Assembly: GCA_035252015.1 (NCBI GenBank)
Contig: DATFDP010000255.1
Coordinates: 10,395-74,394, forward strand
Direction of reading: 5' to 3'
DNA length: 64,000 bases
From: JAICWP01 sp035252015
GTDB lineage: Bacteria; Acidobacteriota; Terriglobia; Terriglobales; Acidobacteriaceae
Shown here: positions 53,641-61,697 of the stretch, piece by piece
Numbering within the stretch: position 1 is the stretch's first letter
How the letters are laid out: every line of letters begins with the position of its first letter
Notes under the pieces: model-generated
Database searches by the model: none
What the model saw: only the letters and a program-made list of their open reading frames with translations
Told to the model about the DNA's origin: nothing
Translations under genes and position numbers: made by a program

Positions 53641-54963
53641 ATGATCCGTAAACAAAGGCTGGTTGGGTGGGCAGCCGGCGCCGTTGTTGCCCTCGTGCCC
53701 ACGGGCTTATGGGCCCAGCAGACACACAAGACCGTTCACCACCTTCACGTGGAAGAATCTGACCCTCTGTTTCCGCCCGAACTCAGGCAGGCGGAGGCCG
53801 CGCTCGACAAAAAGGATTATTCGGCTGCGGAACCACTGCTGCAGCAGGTCACAACCAAGAATCCCGCCAATTATCGCGCCTGGTTCGACCTGGGCTACGT
53901 TTACACGGCAACTAGCCGCAAGCCGGAAGCCATCGAAGCCTATCGCAAAGCGGTGGCGGCCAAACCGGACGTCTTTGAATCAAACCTGAACCTTGGTTTG
54001 ATGTTGGCGCAAACCGGAAGCCCGGAAGCGGAACAGTTCCTGCGCGCCGCCACCCAACTCAAGCCCTCGGCCAACCCTCAGGAGGGGTTGGCGCGCGCCT
54101 GGCTCTCCCTGGGCCATGTGCTGGAGAAGAGCAAACCTACTGAGGCGGTGCAAGCTTTCGATGAAGGCGCCAAGCTTCAGCCCAAGAATCCCGAGCCGCA
54201 TCTTTCCGCGGGCGCCATCCTGGAAAAGCAAAATGACTTGGCCGGCGCTGAGCGTGAATACAAGGCTGCGCTCTCCCTGGCGCCCGATTCCGCCGACTCG
54301 CTGGTCGGACTGGCCAACATTTACATGCAGAGCAAGCGCCTGCCCCAGGCGGAAACGGCCCTGCGCCAGTACCTGGCGGTGGAGCCCAAGAACGGCGCAG
54401 CTCACGTGCAACTGGGCCGAGTTCTGGAGGCGGAAGGAAAGCATGCGGATGCCGCCGCGGAACTGCAGCAGGGTCTGCAGCTTGCGCCTGACGATGCTAA
54501 CGCTCAGCGCGACCTGGCGTTTTCCTATGCCAATGCCGGCAAGTACGACAAAGCCGAAGCGCTTTACCGCACCCTGCTGGCCAAGTCGCCCAATGACGCT
54601 GAACTGCATTACGGGCTGGGAGCATCTCTCATGGCTCAGCACCAGTATCCGGAAGCACAAGCCGAGCTGCTCAACGCACTCAAGCTGAAGCCCGATGCCG
54701 GCGTCATCTATGGCGATCTGGCGGTAGTCGCTGCGGAAAACAAAAATTATCCGTTGGCCTTGAAAGCGCTGGATGTGCGGGCCAAATTCTTGCCGGAAAA
54801 TCCCGGGACTTATTTTCTGCGGGCTACAGCCCTGGATCATCTAAAGCAGTTCAAGCTGGCGGCGCAGAGCTATCGCCAGTTCCTGGCGGTCTCCGGAGGC
54901 AAGAATCCGGAGCAGGAATGGCAGGCGCAACACCGACTGCTGGCCATTGAGCCTAAGAAATGA
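53641..54963 (+). CDS. Exported tetratricopeptide repeat protein
   Basis: With ATG 53641 the protein has 440 residues, a signal peptide (LVGWAAGAVVALVPTGLWA) and about ten TPR units from residue 45 to the end (for example YRAWFDLGYVYTATSRKPEA, DDANAQRDLAFSYANAGKYD). The TPR superhelix probably works as a periplasmic protein-binding scaffold. It overlaps the next gene by ATGA, and that gene overlaps a third, so the three are translated together. Confidence 0.85.
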   Translation: MIRKQRLVGWAAGAVVALVPTGLWAQQTHKTVHHLHVEESDPLFPPELRQAEAALDKKDYSAAEPLLQQVTTKNPANYRAWFDLGYVYTATSRKPEAIEAYRKAVAAKPDVFESNLNLGLMLAQTGSPEAEQFLRAATQLKPSANPQEGLARAWLSLGHVLEKSKPTEAVQAFDEGAKLQPKNPEPHLSAGAILEKQNDLAGAEREYKAALSLAPDSADSLVGLANIYMQSKRLPQAETALRQYLAVEPKNGAAHVQLGRVLEAEGKHADAAAELQQGLQLAPDDANAQRDLAFSYANAGKYDKAEALYRTLLAKSPNDAELHYGLGASLMAQHQYPEAQAELLNALKLKPDAGVIYGDLAVVAAENKNYPLALKALDVRAKFLPENPGTYFLRATALDHLKQFKLAAQSYRQFLAVSGGKNPEQEWQAQHRLLAIEPKK

Positions 54964-55400
54964 GAGCGTGCAGCCAAATCGCCCTCGCTGTCCTGCTTTT
55001 GGCGGCCGTATCCCTGCCTTTGCGCGCCCGCCAGGAGACAGTGGATGAACTCAAGGCAAAGCTCGCCTCCACCAAGGAATCCGACCAGCCCAAGCTGTGC
55101 GTGCAAATCGCCCACCTTCAGTTGGACGCGACCGAGAAGGCCTACCAGGCTGGGCAAGTTACCCAGGCACAAACCCTGCTGAACGAAGTGGTGGATTACG
55201 CGCAGAAGGCGGGTGATGCCGCCCGCCAGTCGCGCAAGCACATCAAAAAGACCGAAATCGAGGTACGCAAAATGTCGCGCAAGCTGCAGGATTTGAAGCC
55301 CACGGTGGACGTGGACAGCCGCCAGCCGGTGCAGGACGCCATCAACCACCTGGAGCACATTCGCACGCAGCTGCTGATGCAGATGTTTTCGGAAAAATGA
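54960..55400 (+). CDS. Exported helical protein, partner of the TPR protein
   Basis: A 146-residue protein with a signal peptide (IALAVLLLAAVSLPLRA) and an entirely helical mature part (TVDELKAKLASTKESDQPKL, VDVDSRQPVQDAINHLEHIR). The Lys/Glu/Gln-rich heptads suggest a coiled coil. It starts within the ATGA overlap with the TPR gene. No family is recognised. Co-translation suggests it binds the TPR protein. Confidence 0.7.
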   Translation: MRACSQIALAVLLLAAVSLPLRARQETVDELKAKLASTKESDQPKLCVQIAHLQLDATEKAYQAGQVTQAQTLLNEVVDYAQKAGDAARQSRKHIKKTEIEVRKMSRKLQDLKPTVDVDSRQPVQDAINHLEHIRTQLLMQMFSEK

Positions 55401-55945
55401 TTATGACATTGTTTCGCTCCCATCTCCTGCTGGCATTCATCCTGTTTCTGTGTGCGCTTCCTACGTTGGCGCAGCGCTCGCAACGCGATCCGCTCAACGG
55501 GAAAGAGGTGGATGAGCTCCGCGAGACCAACCAGGAACCAGAAAAGCGCCTTCCGCTGATTGTGCGCTTCGCCCGTGAGCGCCTGGATACAGCTCTGGCC
55601 GCCCGTAATAATCCCAAGCTGGCCACTGCCGACCGCGCCGCCACCATCCACGATTCCCTGCAGGATTTTCTCTCCATTTACGACGAATTGGGCGACAACC
55701 TCGACATGTACACCGACCAGAAGGAAGACCTGCGCAAGCCTCTAAAAGTGGTTATCGCCGGCGACGGCGAATTCAAAGTTAAGCTTGAGCAATTGCGCCA
55801 GGGCGCTTCTCCCGACGAGATGAAGACCTACGGATTCGCCATCACCAGCGCTCTGGAGGCGGTCAAGGATGGCGCCGGCGAGCACCGCCAACTGCAGCTG
55901 GAAGAGGAAGCAGCAGCCAAGGCGAGGAAGAAGGCACACCGTTAG
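55397..55945 (+). CDS. Exported helical protein, third gene of the TPR operon
   Basis: The 182-residue product has a signal peptide (HLLLAFILFLCALPTLAQ) and a helical mature domain (GKEVDELRETNQEPEKRLPL, DFLSIYDELGDNLDMYTDQK, FAITSALEAVKDGAGEHRQL) ending in a basic KARKKAHR. It starts within the ATGA overlap with the previous gene. Function unknown. A complex with the TPR protein is the simplest inference. Confidence 0.7.
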   Translation: MIMTLFRSHLLLAFILFLCALPTLAQRSQRDPLNGKEVDELRETNQEPEKRLPLIVRFARERLDTALAARNNPKLATADRAATIHDSLQDFLSIYDELGDNLDMYTDQKEDLRKPLKVVIAGDGEFKVKLEQLRQGASPDEMKTYGFAITSALEAVKDGAGEHRQLQLEEEAAAKARKKAHR

Positions 55946-56039
55946 CCTGGGCTCCCCGCGCGCGCTGCAATAACGCGTTCCCAGCCACCAACTACTAACT
56001 ACCAACTACTGCCTTTTTCCGTGCTAACCTAGGGCCACA

Positions 56040-56726
56040 GTGCGGGAGAATCTCCTACCCATTTTTCAGGAAAGCTATCGCGAGCTGCGCCCGCGCGCGC
56101 CCGTGCCCGAGCTGCAGGTGGAGTTTTTTGCCTTTGCCAACGTCAACAACACCATCCGGCTGCGCGAGGGCAGGCTGCTGGTGCGGCTTTCCGACCTGCT
56201 GGAAGGTGCGCCGGAAACGGTGCTGCGCGCCATCGCCCACATCCTGCTGGCCAAGATGTATCGCAAGCCGATTCAATCGGCGCACGCCAGCCGTTACCGC
56301 CGCTATATCTCGAGCCATGAGATCGCCAACAAGGCCAACCAGGTGCGACAGCTGCGCGGCTGGAAGAAATTCCAGACTTCGCGAGGTTTCATCTATCACC
56401 TGGACGAAATCTTTGAGGACCTCAACCGGCGCTTTTTCTACGGTCTGATGGCGCGTCCGCTGCTTACATGGAGCCAGCAGCGCGCCCGCAGCAGTCTGGG
56501 GCACTACGATCCGGCGCACAATGCCATAGTCATCAGCCGCATCTTCGACCATCCCCAGGTGCCGCGCTACGCCGTGGAGTACATTCTCTACCACGAGATG
56601 CTGCACTTGAAGCATCCCGTCAAGCTGCGCGGCAGCCGGCGCTGCGTGCATTCCGCCGAATTTCAGGCGGAGGAGAATATGTTTCCGCAATTGGAGCAGG
56701 CGAAGGCGTTTTTGAGAAGGTTGTAG
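56040..56726 (+). CDS. SprT/YgjP-like zinc metalloprotein
   Basis: The 228-residue protein starts at GTG 56040. A zinc-peptidase motif HEMLH is at 185-189 and a downstream His204 in CVHSAEF could be the third ligand, as in SprT- and YgjP-like (DUF45) proteins. The N-terminal part (VEFFAFANVNNTIRLREGRL) and MARPLLTWSQQRARSSLGHY match the same group. There is no signal peptide, so it is cytoplasmic. The activity is unproven. Confidence 0.8.
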   Translation: MRENLLPIFQESYRELRPRAPVPELQVEFFAFANVNNTIRLREGRLLVRLSDLLEGAPETVLRAIAHILLAKMYRKPIQSAHASRYRRYISSHEIANKANQVRQLRGWKKFQTSRGFIYHLDEIFEDLNRRFFYGLMARPLLTWSQQRARSSLGHYDPAHNAIVISRIFDHPQVPRYAVEYILYHEMLHLKHPVKLRGSRRCVHSAEFQAEENMFPQLEQAKAFLRRL

Positions 56727-56733
56727 CGGAAGG

Positions 56734-56811
56734 TTCAAGTTTCAAGTTCAGTTTCGAGTCTCAAAGCCACCCCGCGCGAAAACTTGAAACTAGAAACTTG
56801 AAATTGTTTTT
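56734..56811. repeat. TTCAAGTTTC/GAAACTTGAA inverted repeat
   Basis: A 10-base stem (56734-56743 with 56793-56802) is followed by ATTGTTTTT and could end transcription from the SprT-like gene. The inner arms repeat the same GTTTCAAG unit. Confidence 0.5.
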
Positions 56812-57772
56812 ATGCCGCCAGCTCCGGCACCGGCTGCTCTTCCCCGACCACATGCGCCCACACCTCCCGCGGACATTCCACCCGGAACAGCGGCACGCGG
56901 ACTGTCGCCAGGCGAACCTTATGCGGTTGCTCGCCTGTCATGTAGTCGCAGTTCAGGCCCTCTTCCAGGCTCAGGCGAGTCACCTCGAACAGCAGCACAA
57001 TGCCCGGCGAGAAATGCGCCCAGGCATGGTCGTAGTAGGTGGTGTAGAAACGGCGGGTGTTTCCATCGCGAAACGTGACCAGCGCGGCGACGAGGGTGCT
57101 GCCCTGAGTCAGGGTATAAACGTCGCACGGAGCCTCGCCGAGCCTGGCCGCAGCGGTCAGGAAGTTAATGCGCGCGGCGTCCCTGAAAAGATTGGCCGGC
57201 AACTGCGCTGCCTTGAGCTGGTAAATACGCCGCAATAATTCTGTTGAAGGATTCGGCTCACGCCGAAACTCCACTCCCTGACGCAGAATTTTGCGCCAGC
57301 GGCTGGCGATGCGCGTGTGAGCCGTAGCTAGTTGTTCCGCGGAACTGCTTGAGGTGAGCACGCAGGGAGCGCTGACAAAAGGGTAGGGAGCAAAATCTTC
57401 CCAGGCGCGGCGGCGCTCTTGCCCACGCAGGGCGGCAAAAAATATCGGCAATTTGAGCGCCGCCACCTCCTGCCAGGCCTGCCGCAGCAGGCTCGGATCG
57501 CCACTGGCGAGAACGTCGCGATAATCAAACAGAGCTTCGCCGAGAAGGGTAAAGCCGTGGTCAGCAATCGCACCGGGAATAAGAGCCGCGCCGGCATCGC
57601 TCTCCAGCAGCACGACGTAGGGCTCTTCCCGGGCGGCAAATAACAACGCCGCCAGCCGATTCCAGGAAAAACACTGAAAGAGTGTCTTGGTGCAGGTGCG
57701 GTAGAGATTTTCCCAGGCAGGGCGCAATAGATCCACTTCAGCGGGCGAGCGCGCCACCATTTTACGAAGCAA
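56810..57772 (-). CDS. CelD/BcsL-type GNAT-like acetyltransferase
   Basis: The 320-residue cytoplasmic protein matches the acetyltransferase family linked to exopolysaccharide synthesis (FemAB-like double GNAT fold): PAWENLYRTCTKTLFQCFSW, EPYVVLLESDAGAALIPGA, RRIYQLKAAQLPANLF, VAALVTFRDGNTRRFYTTYY, SPGIVLLFEVTRLSLEEGLN, DYMTGEQPHKVRL. The acyl acceptor is unknown. Met5 is an alternative start. Confidence 0.82.
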   Translation of the reverse strand: MLRKMVARSPAEVDLLRPAWENLYRTCTKTLFQCFSWNRLAALLFAAREEPYVVLLESDAGAALIPGAIADHGFTLLGEALFDYRDVLASGDPSLLRQAWQEVAALKLPIFFAALRGQERRRAWEDFAPYPFVSAPCVLTSSSSAEQLATAHTRIASRWRKILRQGVEFRREPNPSTELLRRIYQLKAAQLPANLFRDAARINFLTAAARLGEAPCDVYTLTQGSTLVAALVTFRDGNTRRFYTTYYDHAWAHFSPGIVLLFEVTRLSLEEGLNCDYMTGEQPHKVRLATVRVPLFRVECPREVWAHVVGEEQPVPELAA

Positions 57773-57962
57773 ACGCGTTCCCTCCTTCGGCGTGCAAGGG
57801 GTTAGACGCAGCTGTTAAGCGGACGGATGTTTTATGCCCAGGATTTTGCCGGTTGCGGCCGGGGTCACCCTGGGGAGGGCGCCAGCGAATGGGCGGGCAA
57901 CGCCGTTCGCCGGGTTAGGAGGACCGTGCGATGCCTATCACAGCCATCTGTGACAACACGCG

Positions 57963-57992
57963 TTGACCCAGGTAAGCGCGGGGCAGTATCCT
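57963..57992 (+). promoter_or_regulatory. Promoter of the iron transport operon
   Basis: TTGACC (57963-57968), 18 bases, TATCCT (57987-57992). The Fur-box-like palindrome begins four bases later and so covers the expected transcription start, the standard position for repression. Confidence 0.6.
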
Positions 57993-57995
57993 AGC

Positions 57996-58024
57996 AAATT
58001 GAAAATGAAATTCATTTTCAATTT
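57996..58024 (+). promoter_or_regulatory. Fur-box-like perfect palindrome
   Basis: A 29-base perfect inverted repeat: AAATTGAAAATGAA, central A, TTCATTTTCAATTT. The core TGAAAATGAAATTCATTTTC fits the AT-rich 7-1-7 dimer pattern of Fur-family regulators, and the gene 27 bases downstream is an FTR1 iron permease. A DtxR-type protein encoded in the same operon is a second candidate to bind here. Confidence 0.8.
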
Positions 58025-58050
58025 GGCGGGCGCGGGCCCCTGCATCCCCC

Positions 58051-59298
58051 ATGATTGACGCTTTCATCGTTACCCTGCGCGAAGGCGTGGAAGCCGCCCT
58101 TATCGTCGGCATCACCCTCGCCTATCTGGCCAAGATCGGCCGCAATGACCTGCGCCGCGCGGTTTACACTGCCCTGGCCGCCGCCTTCCTGGGCAGCATC
58201 GGCGCCGCCGTCATCGTCTCCCGCTTCGACCTCAACCAGGACATCCTCGAGGGCTGGGTCATGCTGGCGGCCGCGTTCTTCGTAGTCACGATGGTGGTCT
58301 TCATGATGAAGACGGCGCGCAGCATGAAAGGCAAAATCGAGGGCAAAGTCGGCCTGCTGGCCGCTCGCGGCTCCCAGCTAGGCCTCTTTCTCTTCGTCTT
58401 CCTCATGGTGTTGCGCGAAGGCGTGGAGACGGTTCTCATTCTCTCCGCTGTCTCGCTGAATTCCAGCGCATTGATGAGCTTTCTGGGCACGCTGCTGGGC
58501 ATTGCCCTGGCCATCGTCTTCGGCGTGATGTTCGTGAAGGGCTCCGTGCGCATCAACCTGCGCAAATTTTTCCGCATCACCAGCGTCATCCTCATCTTCG
58601 TCGGTGTGCAGCTGGTGGTCTCCGGCCTGCACGAGCTCTCGGAAAACGGCGTGCTTCCCTCCAGCAAGCGGGAGATGGCGCTGATCGGGCCCATCGTTAC
58701 CAACGAAGTGTTCTTCTTCGTCACCATCCTGGCGCTGGCCGCATTGATGGTGCTGTTTGAAATGAAGCGCCGCCAGCCCGCACCTGAGCCGGCCTCGGCC
58801 GCCGAACGCCGCAAGGCTGTATGGAGTGCCCGCCGCGAGCGCCTGTGGATGGTTTCCGTTTACGCCAGCTGTTTCCTGTTCATCGTGCTGGTGACCGGGG
58901 AATTCGTCTACACCAAAAGCGTAAGCGCGCTCTCCCCTGCCACCCCGGTTGCCTTCAGCAACGGCCGCATCAGCATTCCCGTCGCCCAGGTGAGCGATGG
59001 CGACCTGCACCGTTACGTAGCAACGGAACAGGGCGTGCCGGTACGCTTCTGGCTCTATCGCAAGCCCGACGGCAGCGTGGCCACGGTGTTCGACGCCTGC
59101 GAAATCTGCGGCGGTGTGGGTTATTACAAGACCAGCCAGGGCGTGGTGTGCAAGAACTGCGGCGCGCCTATCAACGGCGCCACCGTGGGCCATCCCGGCG
59201 GGTGCAATCCCGTTCCTCTGCAGGCCACGGTGAGCGGCGGGATGGTGCTGATCACGGAGGGGGGAGTGGCGGCGGGAACCCGCTACTTCCAGAAGTAG
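58051..59298 (+). CDS. FTR1 family iron permease fused to DUF2318
   Basis: The 415-residue protein has two REGVE motifs (10-14 and 122-126), the iron-relay signature of FTR1/EfeU-type permeases, within seven transmembrane helices spanning residues 1-235. A further helix at about 266-285 leads to a C-terminal DUF2318 domain with CEIC (350-353), CKNC (367-370) and Cys385 in GGCNPVPL. In Campylobacter the equivalents (Cj1658 and Cj1660) are separate proteins of an iron uptake system. Fusion here implies that the permease and the periplasmic cysteine domain act together. No P19 copper-iron protein is encoded next to it. Confidence 0.92.
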   Translation: MIDAFIVTLREGVEAALIVGITLAYLAKIGRNDLRRAVYTALAAAFLGSIGAAVIVSRFDLNQDILEGWVMLAAAFFVVTMVVFMMKTARSMKGKIEGKVGLLAARGSQLGLFLFVFLMVLREGVETVLILSAVSLNSSALMSFLGTLLGIALAIVFGVMFVKGSVRINLRKFFRITSVILIFVGVQLVVSGLHELSENGVLPSSKREMALIGPIVTNEVFFFVTILALAALMVLFEMKRRQPAPEPASAAERRKAVWSARRERLWMVSVYASCFLFIVLVTGEFVYTKSVSALSPATPVAFSNGRISIPVAQVSDGDLHRYVATEQGVPVRFWLYRKPDGSVATVFDACEICGGVGYYKTSQGVVCKNCGAPINGATVGHPGGCNPVPLQATVSGGMVLITEGGVAAGTRYFQK

Positions 59299-59301
59299 CC
59301 C

Positions 59302-60567
59302 ATGTTTCCCCGCCTGGTATTCGAGTCCTTCCGGCGCCAGCGGCGGCGCAAGCTGCTGGCGGGAATCGCTATTGCCATGGGCGTTGCTGTCGCCACTGCC
59401 ATGATCGCTGTGGCCACCAATATCGGCGACAAAATTAACCAGGAGCTGCGCAGCTACGGCGCCAATCTGCTGATTACTCCCCAGGCGGACACCCTGGACG
59501 TGGAAATTGGCGGCTTGGACCTGAAGCCGCCCAGCGACGGCGCCTTCCTCAACGAAGCCGACGTTCTCCGCATCAAGAGCACGTTCTGGAAAAACAACAT
59601 TGTCGGCTTCGCTCCCATGCTGCCGGTGCGGGCCACCCTCGCCTCCGGTTATCAGACTGAACCCGTGGAAGTCCTGGGCACCTGGTTCGCCAAGCAACTC
59701 GCCTACGACCACGAATCGTTTGTCACCGGCGTGCGCACCACCAATCCCTGGTGGAAGGTGAACGGCGCCTGGCCCAGCGATGAGTCTGGCGACGTGCTGG
59801 TGGGCGCAAACCTAGCCGAAAAACTTGGCCGCAAACCTGGCGAAGCTGTCGAAATTAACGGCCAAAGCCGGCGGGTGACTGGCATCCTGACCACTGGTGG
59901 CGCGGAAGATAATCAGGTAGTCGTGCCGCTGCATCTGGCGCAACAGATTCTGGGCCGCCCCGGCGCAGTCCGGCGCGTCTATGTCAGCGCGCTCACCAAG
60001 CCGGAAGACGCGCTTGCCTTGCGCGATCCCAAGAGCATGTCTCCCGCCATGCTGGAGAAGTGGTCCTGCTCCCCCTACGTCCAATCCATCGCTTACGTTC
60101 TGCAGCAGGCGCTTCCCCGGGCGCGCGTGGAGCCCATCAGGCAGGTGGCAAATACGGAAGGCACGGTGCTGACCCGCATCCAGGGCCTGATGCTGCTGAT
60201 CACTCTGGCCGCTCTGCTGGCTTCGGCGCTGGCTGTTTCCGCGGCCATGGCCACGGCGATTTTTGAGCGTCGCAACGAAATCGGCCTGATGAAAGCACTG
60301 GGCGCCGCCAACATCACGGTCGCCTCCGTGTTCTTGGTCGAGACGGTTTTGCTGGCCGTGCTGGGCGGAGTTGTGGGCTTTTTCGGCGGCAGCCTGCTCG
60401 CCCGCGAGATCGGCCGCAGCATCTTTAACTCGCAAATTGGGATTGAACCGCTTCTTTTCCCCGTGATCCTTGGAATTGCCGCCTTGGTGACCTTTGCCGG
60501 CAGCGGTGCCGCCATTCTGCGCGCCATGCGCTTCGATCCTGTGTACGCGCTGAAGGCGGACGCATGA
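59302..60567 (+). CDS. ABC transporter permease, FtsX/MacB type (1)
   Basis: The 421-residue protein has one N-terminal helix (LLAGIAIAMGVAVATAMIAV), a large periplasmic MacB_PCD domain (about 50-280) and three C-terminal helices of the FtsX domain, with ATAIFERRNEIGLMKALGAA as the coupling region. It follows the FTR1-DUF2318 gene by three bases and overlaps the second permease gene by four. Its closest context equivalents are Cj1661/FetC-type permeases. These are mechanotransmission-type proteins that may drive release or insertion rather than pump a solute. Confidence 0.92.
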   Translation: MFPRLVFESFRRQRRRKLLAGIAIAMGVAVATAMIAVATNIGDKINQELRSYGANLLITPQADTLDVEIGGLDLKPPSDGAFLNEADVLRIKSTFWKNNIVGFAPMLPVRATLASGYQTEPVEVLGTWFAKQLAYDHESFVTGVRTTNPWWKVNGAWPSDESGDVLVGANLAEKLGRKPGEAVEINGQSRRVTGILTTGGAEDNQVVVPLHLAQQILGRPGAVRRVYVSALTKPEDALALRDPKSMSPAMLEKWSCSPYVQSIAYVLQQALPRARVEPIRQVANTEGTVLTRIQGLMLLITLAALLASALAVSAAMATAIFERRNEIGLMKALGAANITVASVFLVETVLLAVLGGVVGFFGGSLLAREIGRSIFNSQIGIEPLLFPVILGIAALVTFAGSGAAILRAMRFDPVYALKADA

Positions 60568-61694
60568 GCGCAAACACCTCCACCCTTCGCCCGAGCAAGC
60601 ACCGTATGTTCCTGCGCATGTTGCTGCGCGCGTCGCTCGTGCGCCGCGGGCGGGCGCTCTCGGCCCTGCTGGCTGTGGTGGTGGCCGCGGCAGTCGCCAC
60701 CGCTATGCTGAACCTCTACGTGGATGTGCAGGCCAAGCTGCGCACGGAATTTCGGAAGTATGGCGCCAACATCGTAGTAGTGGCGAGGCAGGGCCAGCCT
60801 CTCCCGGTAGACGCCCTGGCGCGCGTGCAATCGGCACTGGCCGGCCATGGCCTGGCTGTTCCCTTCGCCTACGTGGTGGCCAGCACCAGCGATGGTTCGT
60901 CCGTCGTCCTTGCCGGCACCGATATGGAAAGCGTGCGCCGCCTCGATTCCTGGTGGTCTGTTTCAGCCTGGCCCAGCGCTCGGGGTCAAGCTCTTGTCGG
61001 CTCGCGAGCCGCCGCGGTGGTTAGCCCCCAAGGCCAGCCATTTGATTTGAGCTTTCAGGGCCGCAGCGTTCACCTCACCGCCGCTGGCACGCTCACCACC
61101 GGCGCCGCCGAAGACAGCCGCGTATATCTGCCCCTCTCTGAGTTCACCGCTTGGACCGGCGTCCAACCCTCAATCCTCGAAATTGCTGCCAACGGCTCGG
61201 CCGCGCAGGTCACCGCCATCATGCAGCAAATCGCTGCGACCGTTCCCGGGGCTGAGGTCCGCCCCGTGCGCCAGATCATGCAAGCCGAAGGCCGGGTGCT
61301 GGGCAAGACCCGCTCCACTGTTTTGGCTGCCGCCGCTTTGATCATCCTGACCGCCGCCCTGTGCGTGCTGGCCACGCTGACCGCCTGGGTGCTGGACCGC
61401 CGCCGCGATTTCGCCATCATGAAGGCGCTGGGCGCTTCCGAACGCCTGATCAGCGGCTTTTTCGCCGTCGAAGCCGCCTCCATCGGCGCTCTGGGTGCTC
61501 TGCTGGGCTACGCCATCGGCATCGGCGTCGCCGCCTGGATCGGCAGGATTAACTTCCAGGCATCTATTTCGCCACGTCTCAGCGTCCTTCCCAGCGTGTT
61601 CCTGGGCAGCATTGTGGTAGCCTTGCTCTCCGCCACCTTGCCCATGGCCCTGCTGCGGAGGGTGCAGCCGGCCACGATCCTTAGAGGGGAATAA
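60564..61694 (+). CDS. ABC transporter permease, FtsX/MacB type (2)
   Basis: The 376-residue protein mirrors the first permease: an N-terminal helix (ALSALLAVVVAAAVATAML), periplasmic domain with VVASTSDGSSVVLAGTDMES, and a C-terminal three-helix FtsX domain with TAWVLDRRRDFAIMKALGAS. The two probably form a heterodimer served by the ATPase encoded three bases downstream. No metal-binding motif is obvious in the periplasmic part. Confidence 0.92.
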   Translation: MSANTSTLRPSKHRMFLRMLLRASLVRRGRALSALLAVVVAAAVATAMLNLYVDVQAKLRTEFRKYGANIVVVARQGQPLPVDALARVQSALAGHGLAVPFAYVVASTSDGSSVVLAGTDMESVRRLDSWWSVSAWPSARGQALVGSRAAAVVSPQGQPFDLSFQGRSVHLTAAGTLTTGAAEDSRVYLPLSEFTAWTGVQPSILEIAANGSAAQVTAIMQQIAATVPGAEVRPVRQIMQAEGRVLGKTRSTVLAAAALIILTAALCVLATLTAWVLDRRRDFAIMKALGASERLISGFFAVEAASIGALGALLGYAIGIGVAAWIGRINFQASISPRLSVLPSVFLGSIVVALLSATLPMALLRRVQPATILRGE

Positions 61695-61697
61695 CCC

